16,241 nucleotides of DNA from an uncultured Collinsella sp. (GCA_902470915.1 CABRIB010000046.1:1-16241); one strand, 5' to 3'; shown: positions 1 to 6,526, counted from the first letter of the stretch. Notes: generated by a model from the sequence alone, not told the origin. Translations and numbers: made by a program.

Positions 1-47
1 CTACACAAGGAGTATCGTCGGCAGCGTCAGATGTGTATAAGAGACAG
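1..47 (+). other. Nextera library adapter (artefact)
   Basis: Bases 1-6 match the end of the Illumina P5 arm and 7-14 are the 8-base i5 index AAGGAGTA. Bases 15-28 are the Read 1 overhang TCGTCGGCAGCGTC and 29-47 are the Tn5 mosaic end AGATGTGTATAAGAGACAG. This is not genomic sequence. Any reading frame that crosses it is spurious. Genomic sequence begins at 48. Confidence 0.98.
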
Positions 48-217
48 AGCAGATTGAGCGCTACGTCGCCTCGGGCGAGCCCATGGACAAGGCAGGCGCC
101 TACGGCATCCAGGGCGTCGGCGGGCGCATGCTCGTGCATGATATTTCGGGCGACTTCTACAACGTGGTGGGCCTGCCCATCGCACGCGTCGCACGCGCGA
201 TTCAAAAACTATCGTAA
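48..217 (+). CDS. maf: Maf-family nucleoside triphosphate pyrophosphatase, C-terminal fragment
   Basis: A 55-codon open frame (codons from base 50) ends at TAA 215-217. It is the C-terminal quarter or so of a Maf protein, cut by the adapter. It carries the family signature EPMDKAGAYGIQG, in which the DKAG Asp and Lys belong to the active site. This is followed by the G-rich stretch and FYNVVGLPIARV near the end. Maf proteins hydrolyse non-canonical or surplus NTPs to NMP plus pyrophosphate in the cytoplasm. The AGAYGIQG form resembles the YhdE-type dTTP/UTP pyrophosphatases more than the YceF type. The start and first part lie outside the insert. The P1 peptidase gene follows 101 bases downstream on the same strand, after a hairpin. 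Confidence 0.9.
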
Positions 218-225
218 TTGCATCT

Positions 226-248
226 GGCGCTGGGTATCCCCCAGCGCC
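226..248 (+). terminator. Hairpin after maf, probable weak terminator
   Basis: GGCGCTGGG (226-234) pairs perfectly with CCCAGCGCC (240-248) around a 5-base loop, nine bases after the maf stop. It is followed by TACAATTT, which is not a strong T tract. It could equally be a processing or stability hairpin in the leader of the next gene. Confidence 0.5.
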
Positions 249-318
249 TACAATTTCGGCGTACCGTACGGATCCCGACCGGGCATAAGGCCCAGCGGAA
301 AACCGATAGGAGTAAAAC

Positions 319-1320
319 ATGGATACACTGCTTGAGGCCATTGACGTTTGCGATGTCGATGGCTTTTGCTTTGGCAACTATACGGACGAGGAGGCCGGCA
401 CCGGTTGCACCGTAATCGTGGCACCCGAGGGCGCCACCGGCGGTGTTGACGTTCGCGGCGGTGCACCGGCATCGCGCGAGACCGACCTGCTGCGTCCCGA
501 GAACACCGTGGACAAGGTCCACGCCGTCTGCCTTTCGGGTGGATCGGCCTTTGGTCTGGAGGCCGCAAGCGGCGTCGCCCGCGAGCTCGAGAGCCGCGGC
601 ATCGGCCTTCCCGTCGGCCCCACTCAGGTGCCCATCGTGTGCTCTAGCTGCATCTTCGACCTCGCGTTTGGCGACCCCACCGTACGCCCCGACATTGAGG
701 CTGGCATCTCCGCCGTGCGCGAGGCGCTCGACAACACCCCCACCATGCTCGAGCAGGGCAATGTAGGTGCCGGCACCGGTGCCACCGTGGGCAAGCTCAT
801 GGGCCCCGCCACCTGCATGAAGGCCGGCCTAGGCGCTGCCGCCGTGGCACTCGGCCCTGTTAAGGTGGGTGCCGTGGTCTCGGTCAACGCCTGCGGCAAT
901 ATCGTCGACCCCTTCACCGGTGAATGGGTCGCTGGCATGCGCGCCGCAGCCGATAGCGACCAGATCGTCGACATGGAGCTCGCAGCCTTTGCCGCCGCCG
1001 GCTCCATGCAAATGCCACTCGACCGCACCAACACCACCATCAGCTGCATCGTCACCAACGTTGAGCTCACCAAGGCTCAGGCCACCAAGGTCTCCCAGAT
1101 GGCCGCAGACGCCTATGCGCACGCCATCCGCCCCACGCACACCACGAACGACGGTGACACCATCTACACCCTCGCCAGCGGCAAACTAGACGCTCAGACA
1201 AGCGCCGCCGTTCCCTTGGACCTGTTGGGCATGCTCGCCGTAAGGGCTTTGCAAACCGCCATCGTAAACGGAGCCAAAACCGCCAAAACCTCCCACGGAA
1301 TCCCGGGTGCCGCGAAGTAA
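319..1320 (+). CDS. P1 family (DmpA/NylC-like, S58) self-processing peptidase
   Basis: This 333-residue protein belongs to the P1/DmpA superfamily (MEROPS S58), whose members include L-aminopeptidase/D-esterase DmpA and the nylon-oligomer hydrolase NylC. Visible family signatures are GCTVIVAPEGATGGVDVRGG (about 29-48), LSGGSAFGLEAA (72-83) and RTNTTI (236-241). The last matches the autoproteolysis site of the family, so cleavage is expected between Asn238 and Thr239. That would free Thr239 as the N-terminal nucleophile and give an alpha chain of about 238 residues and a beta chain of about 95. There is no signal peptide, so it is probably cytoplasmic. TAGGAG at 307-312, six bases before the ATG, fixes the start. 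The natural substrate cannot be read from the sequence; amide or small-peptide hydrolysis is likely. A strong terminator follows, so it is probably a single-gene unit or the end of a maf transcript. Confidence 0.92.
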   Translation: MDTLLEAIDVCDVDGFCFGNYTDEEAGTGCTVIVAPEGATGGVDVRGGAPASRETDLLRPENTVDKVHAVCLSGGSAFGLEAASGVARELESRGIGLPVGPTQVPIVCSSCIFDLAFGDPTVRPDIEAGISAVREALDNTPTMLEQGNVGAGTGATVGKLMGPATCMKAGLGAAAVALGPVKVGAVVSVNACGNIVDPFTGEWVAGMRAAADSDQIVDMELAAFAAAGSMQMPLDRTNTTISCIVTNVELTKAQATKVSQMAADAYAHAIRPTHTTNDGDTIYTLASGKLDAQTSAAVPLDLLGMLAVRALQTAIVNGAKTAKTSHGIPGAAK

Positions 1321-1375
1321 CCTTACTCGACCGGTTGCCCGGTGGGTCTTGGTTATGTTTGCTGCTCTACAGTCC

Positions 1376-1416
1376 CATGCAAGACGAAGGCCACATTAAG
1401 TGGCCTTCTTTGCATG
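1376..1416 (+). terminator. Terminator of the P1 peptidase gene
   Basis: GAAGGCCAC (1386-1394) pairs with GTGGCCTTC (1400-1408) around ATTAA. An outer CATGCAA/TTGCATG pair (1376-1382, 1410-1416) extends the stem past a small asymmetry. A short run, TTCTTT, closes the inner hairpin. It lies 55 bases after the stop codon. Confidence 0.85.
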
Positions 1417-1485
1417 CGGAACTCGCGACAAACGTAATGCCCGCCCGTCCCCGACCGACTACCAACTAAGATCTTTTCAGCCCAG

Positions 1486-1545
1486 GCCCCTGTGTACCGC
1501 GCGTCGAAGATCTTCAAATTCACCTATCTGACAATCGATTTATAG
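1486..1545 (+). pseudogene. Possible remnant of a second glycosyltransferase 3' end
   Basis: The plus strand reads APVYRASKIFKFTYLTIDL then TAG at 1543-1545. The neighbouring minus-strand glycosyltransferase ends GLYHLASKIFKFN. The shared ASKIFKF is matched at DNA level: about 26 of 30 bases agree around AAGATCTTCAAATTCA, counted by eye. The simplest reading is a leftover 3' end of an inverted duplicate gene. There is no start codon or further homology upstream (TAA in frame at 1435-1437), and the match is short, so chance or terminator-linked duplication remains possible. Confidence 0.35.
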
Positions 1546-1549
1546 CAGA

Positions 1550-1659
1550 GGCCCCTTGGCCTTTAGTTTGATACAAGTTCCGCACGAGCCGGAAAGCACT
1601 TAATGTGCTTTCCGTGCGAGCAGGACTGTTCGCAGTAGCAAACTAAAGGCCAAGGGGCC
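1550..1659. repeat. 21 bp perfect inverted repeat enclosing a hairpin
   Basis: The left arm 1550-1570 begins GGCCCCTTGG. It is the exact reverse complement of the right arm 1639-1659, which ends CCAAGGGGCC. The 68 bases between them contain a further hairpin. The element is 110 bp in total, the size and shape of a small MITE-like or REP-like element, or of a long bidirectional termination structure. Flanking bases (CAGA on the left, CAGT on the right) do not give a clean target duplication. No other copy is in this window. Confidence 0.8.
1581..1618 (-). terminator. Central hairpin, probable glycosyltransferase terminator
   Basis: GGAAAGCAC (1591-1599) and GTGCTTTCC (1605-1613) form a 9 bp stem around a 5-base loop. 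CGCAC (1581-1585) and GTGCG (1614-1618) extend it past a GAGCC bulge. It sits about 75 bases beyond the glycosyltransferase stop. Read on the minus strand, the loop is ATTAA, the same cap as in the P1 peptidase terminator. There is no long T tract beyond the stem. Confidence 0.5.
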
Positions 1660-1691
1660 CAGTCAACCTATCAGCAGCGATTACTCAGCAG

Positions 1692-2723
1692 TTAGTTGAA
1701 TTTGAAGATCTTTGAGGCAAGATGGTATAGGCCGAGTGTGGTTTTGTCTCCGGCCCGTCCACGCAGGTTGGTGAAGAATCCAACCACGCCGTAGCGAGCG
1801 CGACGATACATGCGCTCGTCGTACTCCTTCAGGTCCTTCCACAGCGTCTTCAGGCGCTCATCGGCACAATCTTCCTCGGAAAGCTTGGTGAGCACCGAGC
1901 AAATCGCCATCATCATGGTGAAGTAGCCCATCATGTACGAACGCAGACGCGAGGACTCGACGTCCTGGTACAGGTGGAACGATTCCATCATGATGCGCGT
2001 TACGCGGAACTGCTGACCCAGGCGCTTGACCATCGTGGCCTCATTGACGCTCTGGCCCTCGCGACCGATAAAGTAGCGATAGAGGTCGATGTCGGCGTAG
2101 TACATGGTCTTGCAGCGCGGCAGCGGCACGTATGCGTAGATATTGTCCACGTAGAACGTGTGTGCCGGCATAGGTAGATTGGACTCGCGCAGCACATCGG
2201 TGCGATAGCACAGGCTATGCATAAGCAGGTTCTGATCGGGACGGAAGTGCCCGATCTGGTCCCAAGAGAAAATCTTTTTGCGCGGCAGGGCAAACTTGTA
2301 GCCAATAGCGGTATGCGTGCCCTCGTAAACCTTCTCGTACACGTAGTTCGAGATAAACAGGTCGACGCGCTGGTCGCGCTCCTCAAAGCCACGCAGAATC
2401 GACAGCATGGTCGAAAGCGCCGCACCGTCGAGCCAGTCGTCCGAGTCGACAACCTTGTAGTAGGTGCCCTGCGCCTCGCGCAGGCCCGAAAGAACGGCGA
2501 TGCCGTGGCCGCCATTCTCCTGGTGCACCGCGCGGATGATTCCAGGATAACGGGCCTCCCACTCGTCGGCCTTGGCGGCCGTCTCGTCCTTGGATCCGTC
2601 GTCCACCACGATAATCTCGATATCGGTAGCGTAATTGCTCCCCTCCAAGATGGAGGTGATGCAATGGTCCATGTCCTTGGCGGCGTTATACGAGGGAATA
2701 CCGAATGTTATGACTTTATGCAT
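1692..2723 (-). CDS. Family 2 glycosyltransferase, possibly galactofuranosyl
   Basis: This is a 343-residue GT-A fold family 2 glycosyltransferase, taken from the second Met (MHKVITFGIPSYN). The Met six codons upstream is possible but puts extra residues before the usual family N-terminus. Neither start has a clear Shine-Dalgarno site. Visible motifs are FGIPSYN at the N-terminus, VVDDGS (39-44) for the nucleotide-sugar site and DSDDW (93-97), the DXD-like metal motif. It has no transmembrane segments, so it should act at the inner face of the membrane. Its first bases overlap the end of glf by 8 bp, which implies translational coupling. With a UDP-galactopyranose mutase directly upstream, transfer of galactofuranose to a cell-surface glycan is a reasonable inference, but the acceptor and sugar are not shown by the sequence. 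The last codons lie within an inverted repeat. Confidence 0.88.
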   Translation of the reverse strand: MHKVITFGIPSYNAAKDMDHCITSILEGSNYATDIEIIVVDDGSKDETAAKADEWEARYPGIIRAVHQENGGHGIAVLSGLREAQGTYYKVVDSDDWLDGAALSTMLSILRGFEERDQRVDLFISNYVYEKVYEGTHTAIGYKFALPRKKIFSWDQIGHFRPDQNLLMHSLCYRTDVLRESNLPMPAHTFYVDNIYAYVPLPRCKTMYYADIDLYRYFIGREGQSVNEATMVKRLGQQFRVTRIMMESFHLYQDVESSRLRSYMMGYFTMMMAICSVLTKLSEEDCADERLKTLWKDLKEYDERMYRRARYGVVGFFTNLRGRAGDKTTLGLYHLASKIFKFN

Positions 2724-3918
2724 GGCAGGCGATAATCTCATCCGAAAGATCGAGGGCGGAATTGGTCACGGCGTCCATATCGTAGTAACGATACTCGGCC
2801 AGACGACCCACCGGGTGGAAGTTCGTCAGGTTCTGGACACGCTCAAGATAGCGCTCGTAGAGCTCACGGTTCTCGGGCTCAAGAATGGCGTAGTACGGCG
2901 TCTCGCCCGAGCCGGGTGTATAGGCTTTGGAGTACTCCTTCATGATGGTGGTCTTGCCGGGCAGGACCTGACCGGTCATGTTCTTGAACTCGGTGATACG
3001 CGTGTAGTCCTCGCTCGTGGTGTAGTTGACGGTGCCCACGGGCTGGAACTGATCCATATCGAGCGTCTCGAACTTCATATCGAGCGTGCGGTACGGCAGC
3101 GCGCCCAGGTCGAGGTTGAACAGCTCGTCGAGTGGACCGGTGTAGACGATCTCGCCACCATAGACCTTGCCGTCGATCTTGACGGTAGTCTCGTCGATTT
3201 CAAAGAGGTCACGGGCGTCCACGTCACAGAATACGTCGATCAAATCGTGATCGAGCATATGCTCGAACAGCGCGGTATAGCCGTCCTGCGGCATGCCCTG
3301 GAAGGGAGCTTGCGGGAAGTAGCGGTCATCATCGCCCACAAAGACGGGAACGCGGCCGGTGATCGAGGGGTCGATCTGATCGGGCGTCTGGCCCCACTGC
3401 TTCATGGTGTAATGCAAAAAGACGTTCTCGTAGACGTAATCGGCGACCTCGGCCAAGTCGGGGTCGTTCTTCTTACGCAGCTCCATAATGGGCACCTTGA
3501 CATCCTTGCCAAAGGTCTCCACGAGCTTCTGATACAGCTCCTCGCCGCGCTCGTCACCAAAGGCGAGCTTGAGACTCGCATGGTTGAAGGGCACGGGCAT
3601 AAGGGTACCGTTGATGTTGGCGAGCACCTTGTGCTGATAATCCGTCCACTTGGTAAAGCGCGACAGGAAATTGTGCACGCGCTCGTTAAAGGTGTGATAG
3701 ATATGCGGACCGTACTCGTGGATCAGGATTCCGGCCTCGTCAGTGCAGTCATAGGCATTGCCCGCAATGTGGCTACGGCGCTCCAAAACGGCAACACGAT
3801 AGCCGATGGTCTCGGCAAGACGGCGGGCGCAAACGGCACCGGCATATCCAGCACCGACGACAATCATGTCGTACGCGCCGGCGTTAAAGCCTTCAGGCAG
3901 GCCTGAGGTAATCTGCAT
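2716..3918 (-). CDS. glf: UDP-galactopyranose mutase
   Basis: A 400-residue flavoenzyme that interconverts UDP-galactopyranose and UDP-galactofuranose in the cytoplasm. The N-terminal FAD-binding motif VGAGYAG (21-27) is followed by VLERRSHIAGNAYD (44-57) and YGPHIYHTFN (69-78), the Glf signature region that contacts flavin and substrate. Length is typical, with about 17 extra residues before the Rossmann strand. The first ATG is nevertheless well supported by AAGGAG placed five bases upstream, while Met18 has no such site. The glycosyltransferase follows with an 8 bp overlap. The gene diverges from pta across a 231-base region carrying a candidate operator and -10 elements for both directions. 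Confidence 0.95.
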   Translation of the reverse strand: MQITSGLPEGFNAGAYDMIVVGAGYAGAVCARRLAETIGYRVAVLERRSHIAGNAYDCTDEAGILIHEYGPHIYHTFNERVHNFLSRFTKWTDYQHKVLANINGTLMPVPFNHASLKLAFGDERGEELYQKLVETFGKDVKVPIMELRKKNDPDLAEVADYVYENVFLHYTMKQWGQTPDQIDPSITGRVPVFVGDDDRYFPQAPFQGMPQDGYTALFEHMLDHDLIDVFCDVDARDLFEIDETTVKIDGKVYGGEIVYTGPLDELFNLDLGALPYRTLDMKFETLDMDQFQPVGTVNYTTSEDYTRITEFKNMTGQVLPGKTTIMKEYSKAYTPGSGETPYYAILEPENRELYERYLERVQNLTNFHPVGRLAEYRYYDMDAVTNSALDLSDEIIACHA

Positions 3919-3961
3919 CGATACTCCTTGTCAAAAGCCACGGGCTCGTTAGCTGGGCTTT

Positions 3962-3980
3962 TCTCGAACATTCTTCGAGA
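3962..3980. promoter_or_regulatory. Palindrome upstream of glf, possible operator
   Basis: TCTCGAA (3962-3968) and TTCGAGA (3974-3980) form a perfect 7 bp inverted repeat around CATTC. It lies 44-62 bases before the glf start, downstream of its candidate -10. This is a usual place for a repressor site, but the regulator is unknown. Confidence 0.4.
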
Positions 3981-3996
3981 CATATTTATCAGAGCG

Positions 3997-4002
3997 ATTA
4001 TA
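3997..4002 (-). promoter_or_regulatory. Candidate -10 of the glf promoter
   Basis: The minus strand reads TATAAT here, 79 bases upstream of the glf ATG. No convincing -35 is seen at 16-18 bases, so the call rests on the perfect -10 hexamer and its location. Confidence 0.35.
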
Positions 4003-4016
4003 GCGCTAATGCGTCC

Positions 4017-4022
4017 TATAAT
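4017..4022 (+). promoter_or_regulatory. Candidate -10 of the pta promoter
   Basis: A perfect TATAAT on the plus strand in the divergent glf-pta region. The predicted transcript would have a leader of about 120 bases containing two hairpins. The -35 region (about 3994-3999) does not match consensus. Confidence 0.4.
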
Positions 4023-4074
4023 GAGCTTGCCACACAAGGAAAGCTCAAGCACCGCGGCGTACATAATTGAAAGG

Positions 4075-4097
4075 TAAACCCGCTAGCAGCGGGTTTA
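4075..4097 (+). terminator. Terminator-like hairpin in the pta leader
   Basis: TAAACCCGCT (4075-4084) pairs exactly with AGCGGGTTTA (4088-4097) around AGC and is followed by TTC. A second possible stem, GAGCTT/AAGCTC (4023-4028, 4041-4046), lies just upstream. No gene ends here on the plus strand, so it is either a leader attenuator or a barrier against transcription from outside. Confidence 0.5.
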
Positions 4098-4149
4098 TTC
4101 GTGAACAGCCGGGCGCCTGGAGCTTAGCGAAACGCTTGTAAGGAGTAAC

Positions 4150-5130
4150 ATGAGCGATTTCCTTAACCGTATGAAGTCTGCCGCCAAGGCCGACCTTAAG
4201 ACGATCGTCCTGCCCGAGGGCGAAGATCCGCGCACCATCGTCGCGGCCACCAAGATCATCGAGGAGGGCCTGGCAAAGATCGTCATCCTGGGCAACCCCG
4301 ACGAGATCAACGTTCCCGGCGCCACCGTCATCGACCCGCGCAATGCCGAGAAGCACGAGGAGTACGCGCAGAAGTTTGCCGAGCTCCGCGCCAAGAAGGG
4401 CGTCACCATCGAGCAGGCTCGCGCCCAGGTGATGGACGCCACCTACTTTGGCACCATGATGGTCAAGATGGGCGACGCCGACGGCCTGGTCTCCGGCGCC
4501 TGCCACTCCACCGCCGACACCCTGCGCCCCGCGCTTCAGATCCTCAAGACCGCCCCGGGCACCAAGCTGGTCTCGGCCTTCTTCGTGATGTGCACCGACA
4601 CCCCGCAGTTCGGCACCGACGGCACGCTGATCTTCGCCGACTGCGGCCTCAACATCAACCCGTCCTCCGACGAGCTCTCCGAGATCGCCATCGCCTCCGC
4701 TCACTCCTGGTCCACCTTCATGGGCAACGTTGAGCCGCACGTGGCCATGCTCTCCTACTCCACCATGGGCTCCGCTGGCGGCGAGGTCGCCAAGAAGGTC
4801 CAGGAGGCTGTGAAGTTCTGCAAGGAGAAGGCTCCCGAGCTCGCCATCGACGGCGACCTGCAGCTCGATGCCGCTATTGTCCCCACCGTCGCCCAGCTCA
4901 AGGCTCCCGGCTCCTCCGTTGCCGGCAAGGCCAACGTGCTCGTGTTCCCCGACCTCGAGGCCGGCAACATCGGCTACAAGCTGGTCCAGCGCTTCGCCGG
5001 CGCCGACGCCTACGGCCCCATCCTGCAGGGCATCGCCAAGCCGGTTAACGACCTTTCGCGCGGCTGCTCTGCCGACGACATCGTGGGTGTCGTGGCCATC
5101 ACTGCCGTCCAGGCTCAGATGGCTGAGTAG
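4150..5130 (+). CDS. pta: Phosphate acetyltransferase
   Basis: This 326-residue protein is a short-form Pta, without the N-terminal regulatory domain of the E. coli enzyme. It interconverts acetyl-CoA plus phosphate with acetyl phosphate plus CoA, the first step of acetate formation with ATP gain. Family signatures include KTIVLPEGEDPRTI (17-30), MLSYSTMGSAGGE in the central part, GDLQLDAAIVP and the C-terminal KPVNDLSRGCSADDIV. TAAGGAG at 4139-4145 fixes the ATG. The partner kinase is not downstream in an operon. Instead, two ackA genes lie beyond a shared terminator on the opposite strand, pointing toward pta, so pta has its own transcript. Coding bias toward C/G-ending codons (GCC, GGC, CTC, AAG) is strong, as expected for an abundant enzyme. 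Confidence 0.96.
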   Translation: MSDFLNRMKSAAKADLKTIVLPEGEDPRTIVAATKIIEEGLAKIVILGNPDEINVPGATVIDPRNAEKHEEYAQKFAELRAKKGVTIEQARAQVMDATYFGTMMVKMGDADGLVSGACHSTADTLRPALQILKTAPGTKLVSAFFVMCTDTPQFGTDGTLIFADCGLNINPSSDELSEIAIASAHSWSTFMGNVEPHVAMLSYSTMGSAGGEVAKKVQEAVKFCKEKAPELAIDGDLQLDAAIVPTVAQLKAPGSSVAGKANVLVFPDLEAGNIGYKLVQRFAGADAYGPILQGIAKPVNDLSRGCSADDIVGVVAITAVQAQMAE

Positions 5131-5172
5131 CGGACATATCCCCTCGGGACAGGAATTTCCACCTGCTAGCAA

Positions 5173-5206
5173 AAAGGCCTCCGGAGCTGTTGCTCTGGAG
5201 GCCTTT
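5173..5206. terminator. Bidirectional terminator between pta and ackA1
   Basis: AAAGGCCTCCGGAGC (5173-5187) pairs with GCTCTGGAGGCCTTT (5192-5206) with a single G-T wobble and a TGTT loop. On the minus strand it is followed by T residues and then GCTAGC; on the plus strand by CGTTT. It can serve both converging genes. Confidence 0.88.
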
Positions 5207-5228
5207 CGTTTACTTGCAAATGCGCGCG

Positions 5229-6407
5229 TTAGTTGTTCTTGGTCAGACGCTCGACGTCGTGGGCGATCATGTATTCCTCGTCGGTGGGGATGACCATGAC
5301 CGTGACGGCGGAACCGGCGGCACTGATGACCTGCGGGCCGTTGCCCACGGCCTCGCGGTTCTTGTTATTGTCGATGCGCACGCCCAGCCACTCAAAGCAG
5401 TCACAGAAGGCCTTGCGGATCGACCAGTCGTTCTCGCCGATGCCGGCGGTAAAGGTGATGGTGTCCACGCCCGCCATAGAAGCGATCATGGAGCCGGCCT
5501 GCTGCATGGCCTTATAGGCGAACATATCGAAGGCGAGCAGGCAGCGCTCGTCGCCCTCGGAGGCGCGTGTACGGATGTCGCGAGCGTCGTTGGAGATGCC
5601 CGAAATGGCAAGCAGACCAGACTGCTTGTTCATCATGTCGTCGACTTCCTGGTAACTGTATCCGCCCTCGCGCTGAAGGTAGCACACGGTGGCCGGGTCA
5701 ATGGAACCACAACGGGTGCCCATCATCAGGCCGTCGAGCGGCGTGAGGCCCATCGTGGTATCGCGGCACACGCCGTCCTCGATGGCGGCGAGCGAAGCAC
5801 CGTTGCCCAGATGGCACGAAAGCAGACGGTGGCAGCGCGAGCCCAGGATCTCCTTGGCCATCATCCACTCATAGCGGTGGCTCGTGCCGTGGGCGCCGTA
5901 CTTGCGCACGTGGTACTTGTCGCACACGTCCTTGGGCAGCGCATAGGTATAGGCGACCTCGGGCATGGTCATGTGGAACGAGGTATCGAAGACCGCCACG
6001 TTGGGCAGCTCCGGATACTTCTCACGGCAATACTCGATTGCCGCGGCCTCGCCGTAATTGTGCAGCGGAGCGAGCGGGGCCACCTCAAGGATCTTAGCCA
6101 TGACCTCATCGTCGACGACCGCGGAATCATCGAAGTGCCAGCCGCCCTGAACGATACGATGGCCAATGCCATCAATCGTAAAGTCGGTCTTCTCGAGCTC
6201 CTCGAGCACGCGAGCGATAGCAGAGCGATGATCGGGGAAAGGGACCTCCTCGGTCTGCTTGGCGCCACCGTTCTCGGAGTGGCCAAAGATGCCCATGTCC
6301 GAACCGATACGTTCGCAGTTGCCCTTGGCGAAAACCTCTCGGGTATCGGTATCCAAAAGCTGATATTTAAGGCTTGAGCTGCCGGCGTTGACAACAAGTA
6401 CGTTCAT
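5229..6407 (-). CDS. ackA: Acetate kinase (copy 1, closer to pta)
   Basis: A 392-residue acetate kinase of the ASKHA fold, catalysing acetyl phosphate plus ADP to acetate plus ATP. Motifs seen: NAGSSSLKY (7-15), GHRIVQGG (82-89), APLHN (113-117), FDTSFH (140-145), GAHGTSHRY (171-179), CHLGNGAS (198-205), GLTPLDG (220-226), GTRCGSIDP (230-238), FTAGIGEN (319-326) and TDEE (375-378). The usual catalytic set is present: Asn7, Arg84, Asp141, His173, Arg232 and Glu378. Two positions differ from the classic consensus: RIVQGG for RVVHGG, and GTRxGS for GTRxGD. AAAGGAG six bases before the ATG fixes the start. A terminator separates it from the upstream ackA2, and an AT-rich palindrome lies upstream, so it probably has its own promoter. 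It is convergent with pta. Confidence 0.95.
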   Translation of the reverse strand: MNVLVVNAGSSSLKYQLLDTDTREVFAKGNCERIGSDMGIFGHSENGGAKQTEEVPFPDHRSAIARVLEELEKTDFTIDGIGHRIVQGGWHFDDSAVVDDEVMAKILEVAPLAPLHNYGEAAAIEYCREKYPELPNVAVFDTSFHMTMPEVAYTYALPKDVCDKYHVRKYGAHGTSHRYEWMMAKEILGSRCHRLLSCHLGNGASLAAIEDGVCRDTTMGLTPLDGLMMGTRCGSIDPATVCYLQREGGYSYQEVDDMMNKQSGLLAISGISNDARDIRTRASEGDERCLLAFDMFAYKAMQQAGSMIASMAGVDTITFTAGIGENDWSIRKAFCDCFEWLGVRIDNNKNREAVGNGPQVISAAGSAVTVMVIPTDEEYMIAHDVERLTKNN

Positions 6408-6470
6408 GAGACTCCTTTGCAGTGCAATACGGTCGACGCAGACCCCTTAAGGCGGCCGCATGTTAATAAG

Positions 6471-6485
6471 AAGTTATCATAACTT
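6471..6485. promoter_or_regulatory. AT-rich palindrome upstream of ackA1, candidate promoter/operator
   Basis: AAGTTATCATAACTT is a perfect 15-base palindrome inside an AT-rich patch (about 6461-6500) that stands out from its GC-rich surroundings. It lies 64-78 bases before the ackA1 start. The minus strand includes TATGAT, usable as a -10. The half-site AAGTTATC recurs at 7850-7857, upstream of ackA2 but beyond the MFS terminator. Confidence 0.4.
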
Positions 6486-6526
6486 AATAAATAGCTATCA
6501 GGCATATCGCCCAACGAGCACAAAAG

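Larger units (their letters stand above)
1321..1691. other. Gene-free zone between convergent genes, rich in inverted repeats
   Basis: These 371 bases lie between the 3' ends of the P1 peptidase and the glycosyltransferase. They hold the peptidase terminator, a short inverted copy of the glycosyltransferase 3' end, a 21-base perfect inverted repeat and an inner hairpin, all listed separately. I see no intact gene or RNA family here. Confidence 0.8.
1507..1712. repeat. Outer inverted repeat, 16 bp arms, overlapping the glycosyltransferase end
   Basis: AAGATCTTCAAATTCA at 1507-1522 is the exact reverse complement of TGAATTTGAAGATCTT at 1697-1712. The right arm lies inside the last codons of the glycosyltransferase (SKIFKFN). 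The arms enclose the 21 bp inverted repeat and the central hairpin, forming a nested palindromic zone of about 206 bp. Confidence 0.85.

Noticed and set aside
249..318. Possible riboswitch in the P1 peptidase leader (several short stems)
   Set aside because: The stems are only three to four pairs and I could not match any known riboswitch core.
2635..3906. Very long open frame antisense to glf and the glycosyltransferase start
   Set aside because: It lacks recognisable motifs and a ribosome site and mirrors the codon bias of the real genes. Long antisense frames are expected at high GC.
3919..3931. A 13-base match between the glf upstream region and the adapter ends (CGATACTCCTTGT)
   Set aside because: The i5 index AAGGAGTA happens to resemble a Shine-Dalgarno site. 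The match is the glf ribosome site and is coincidental.
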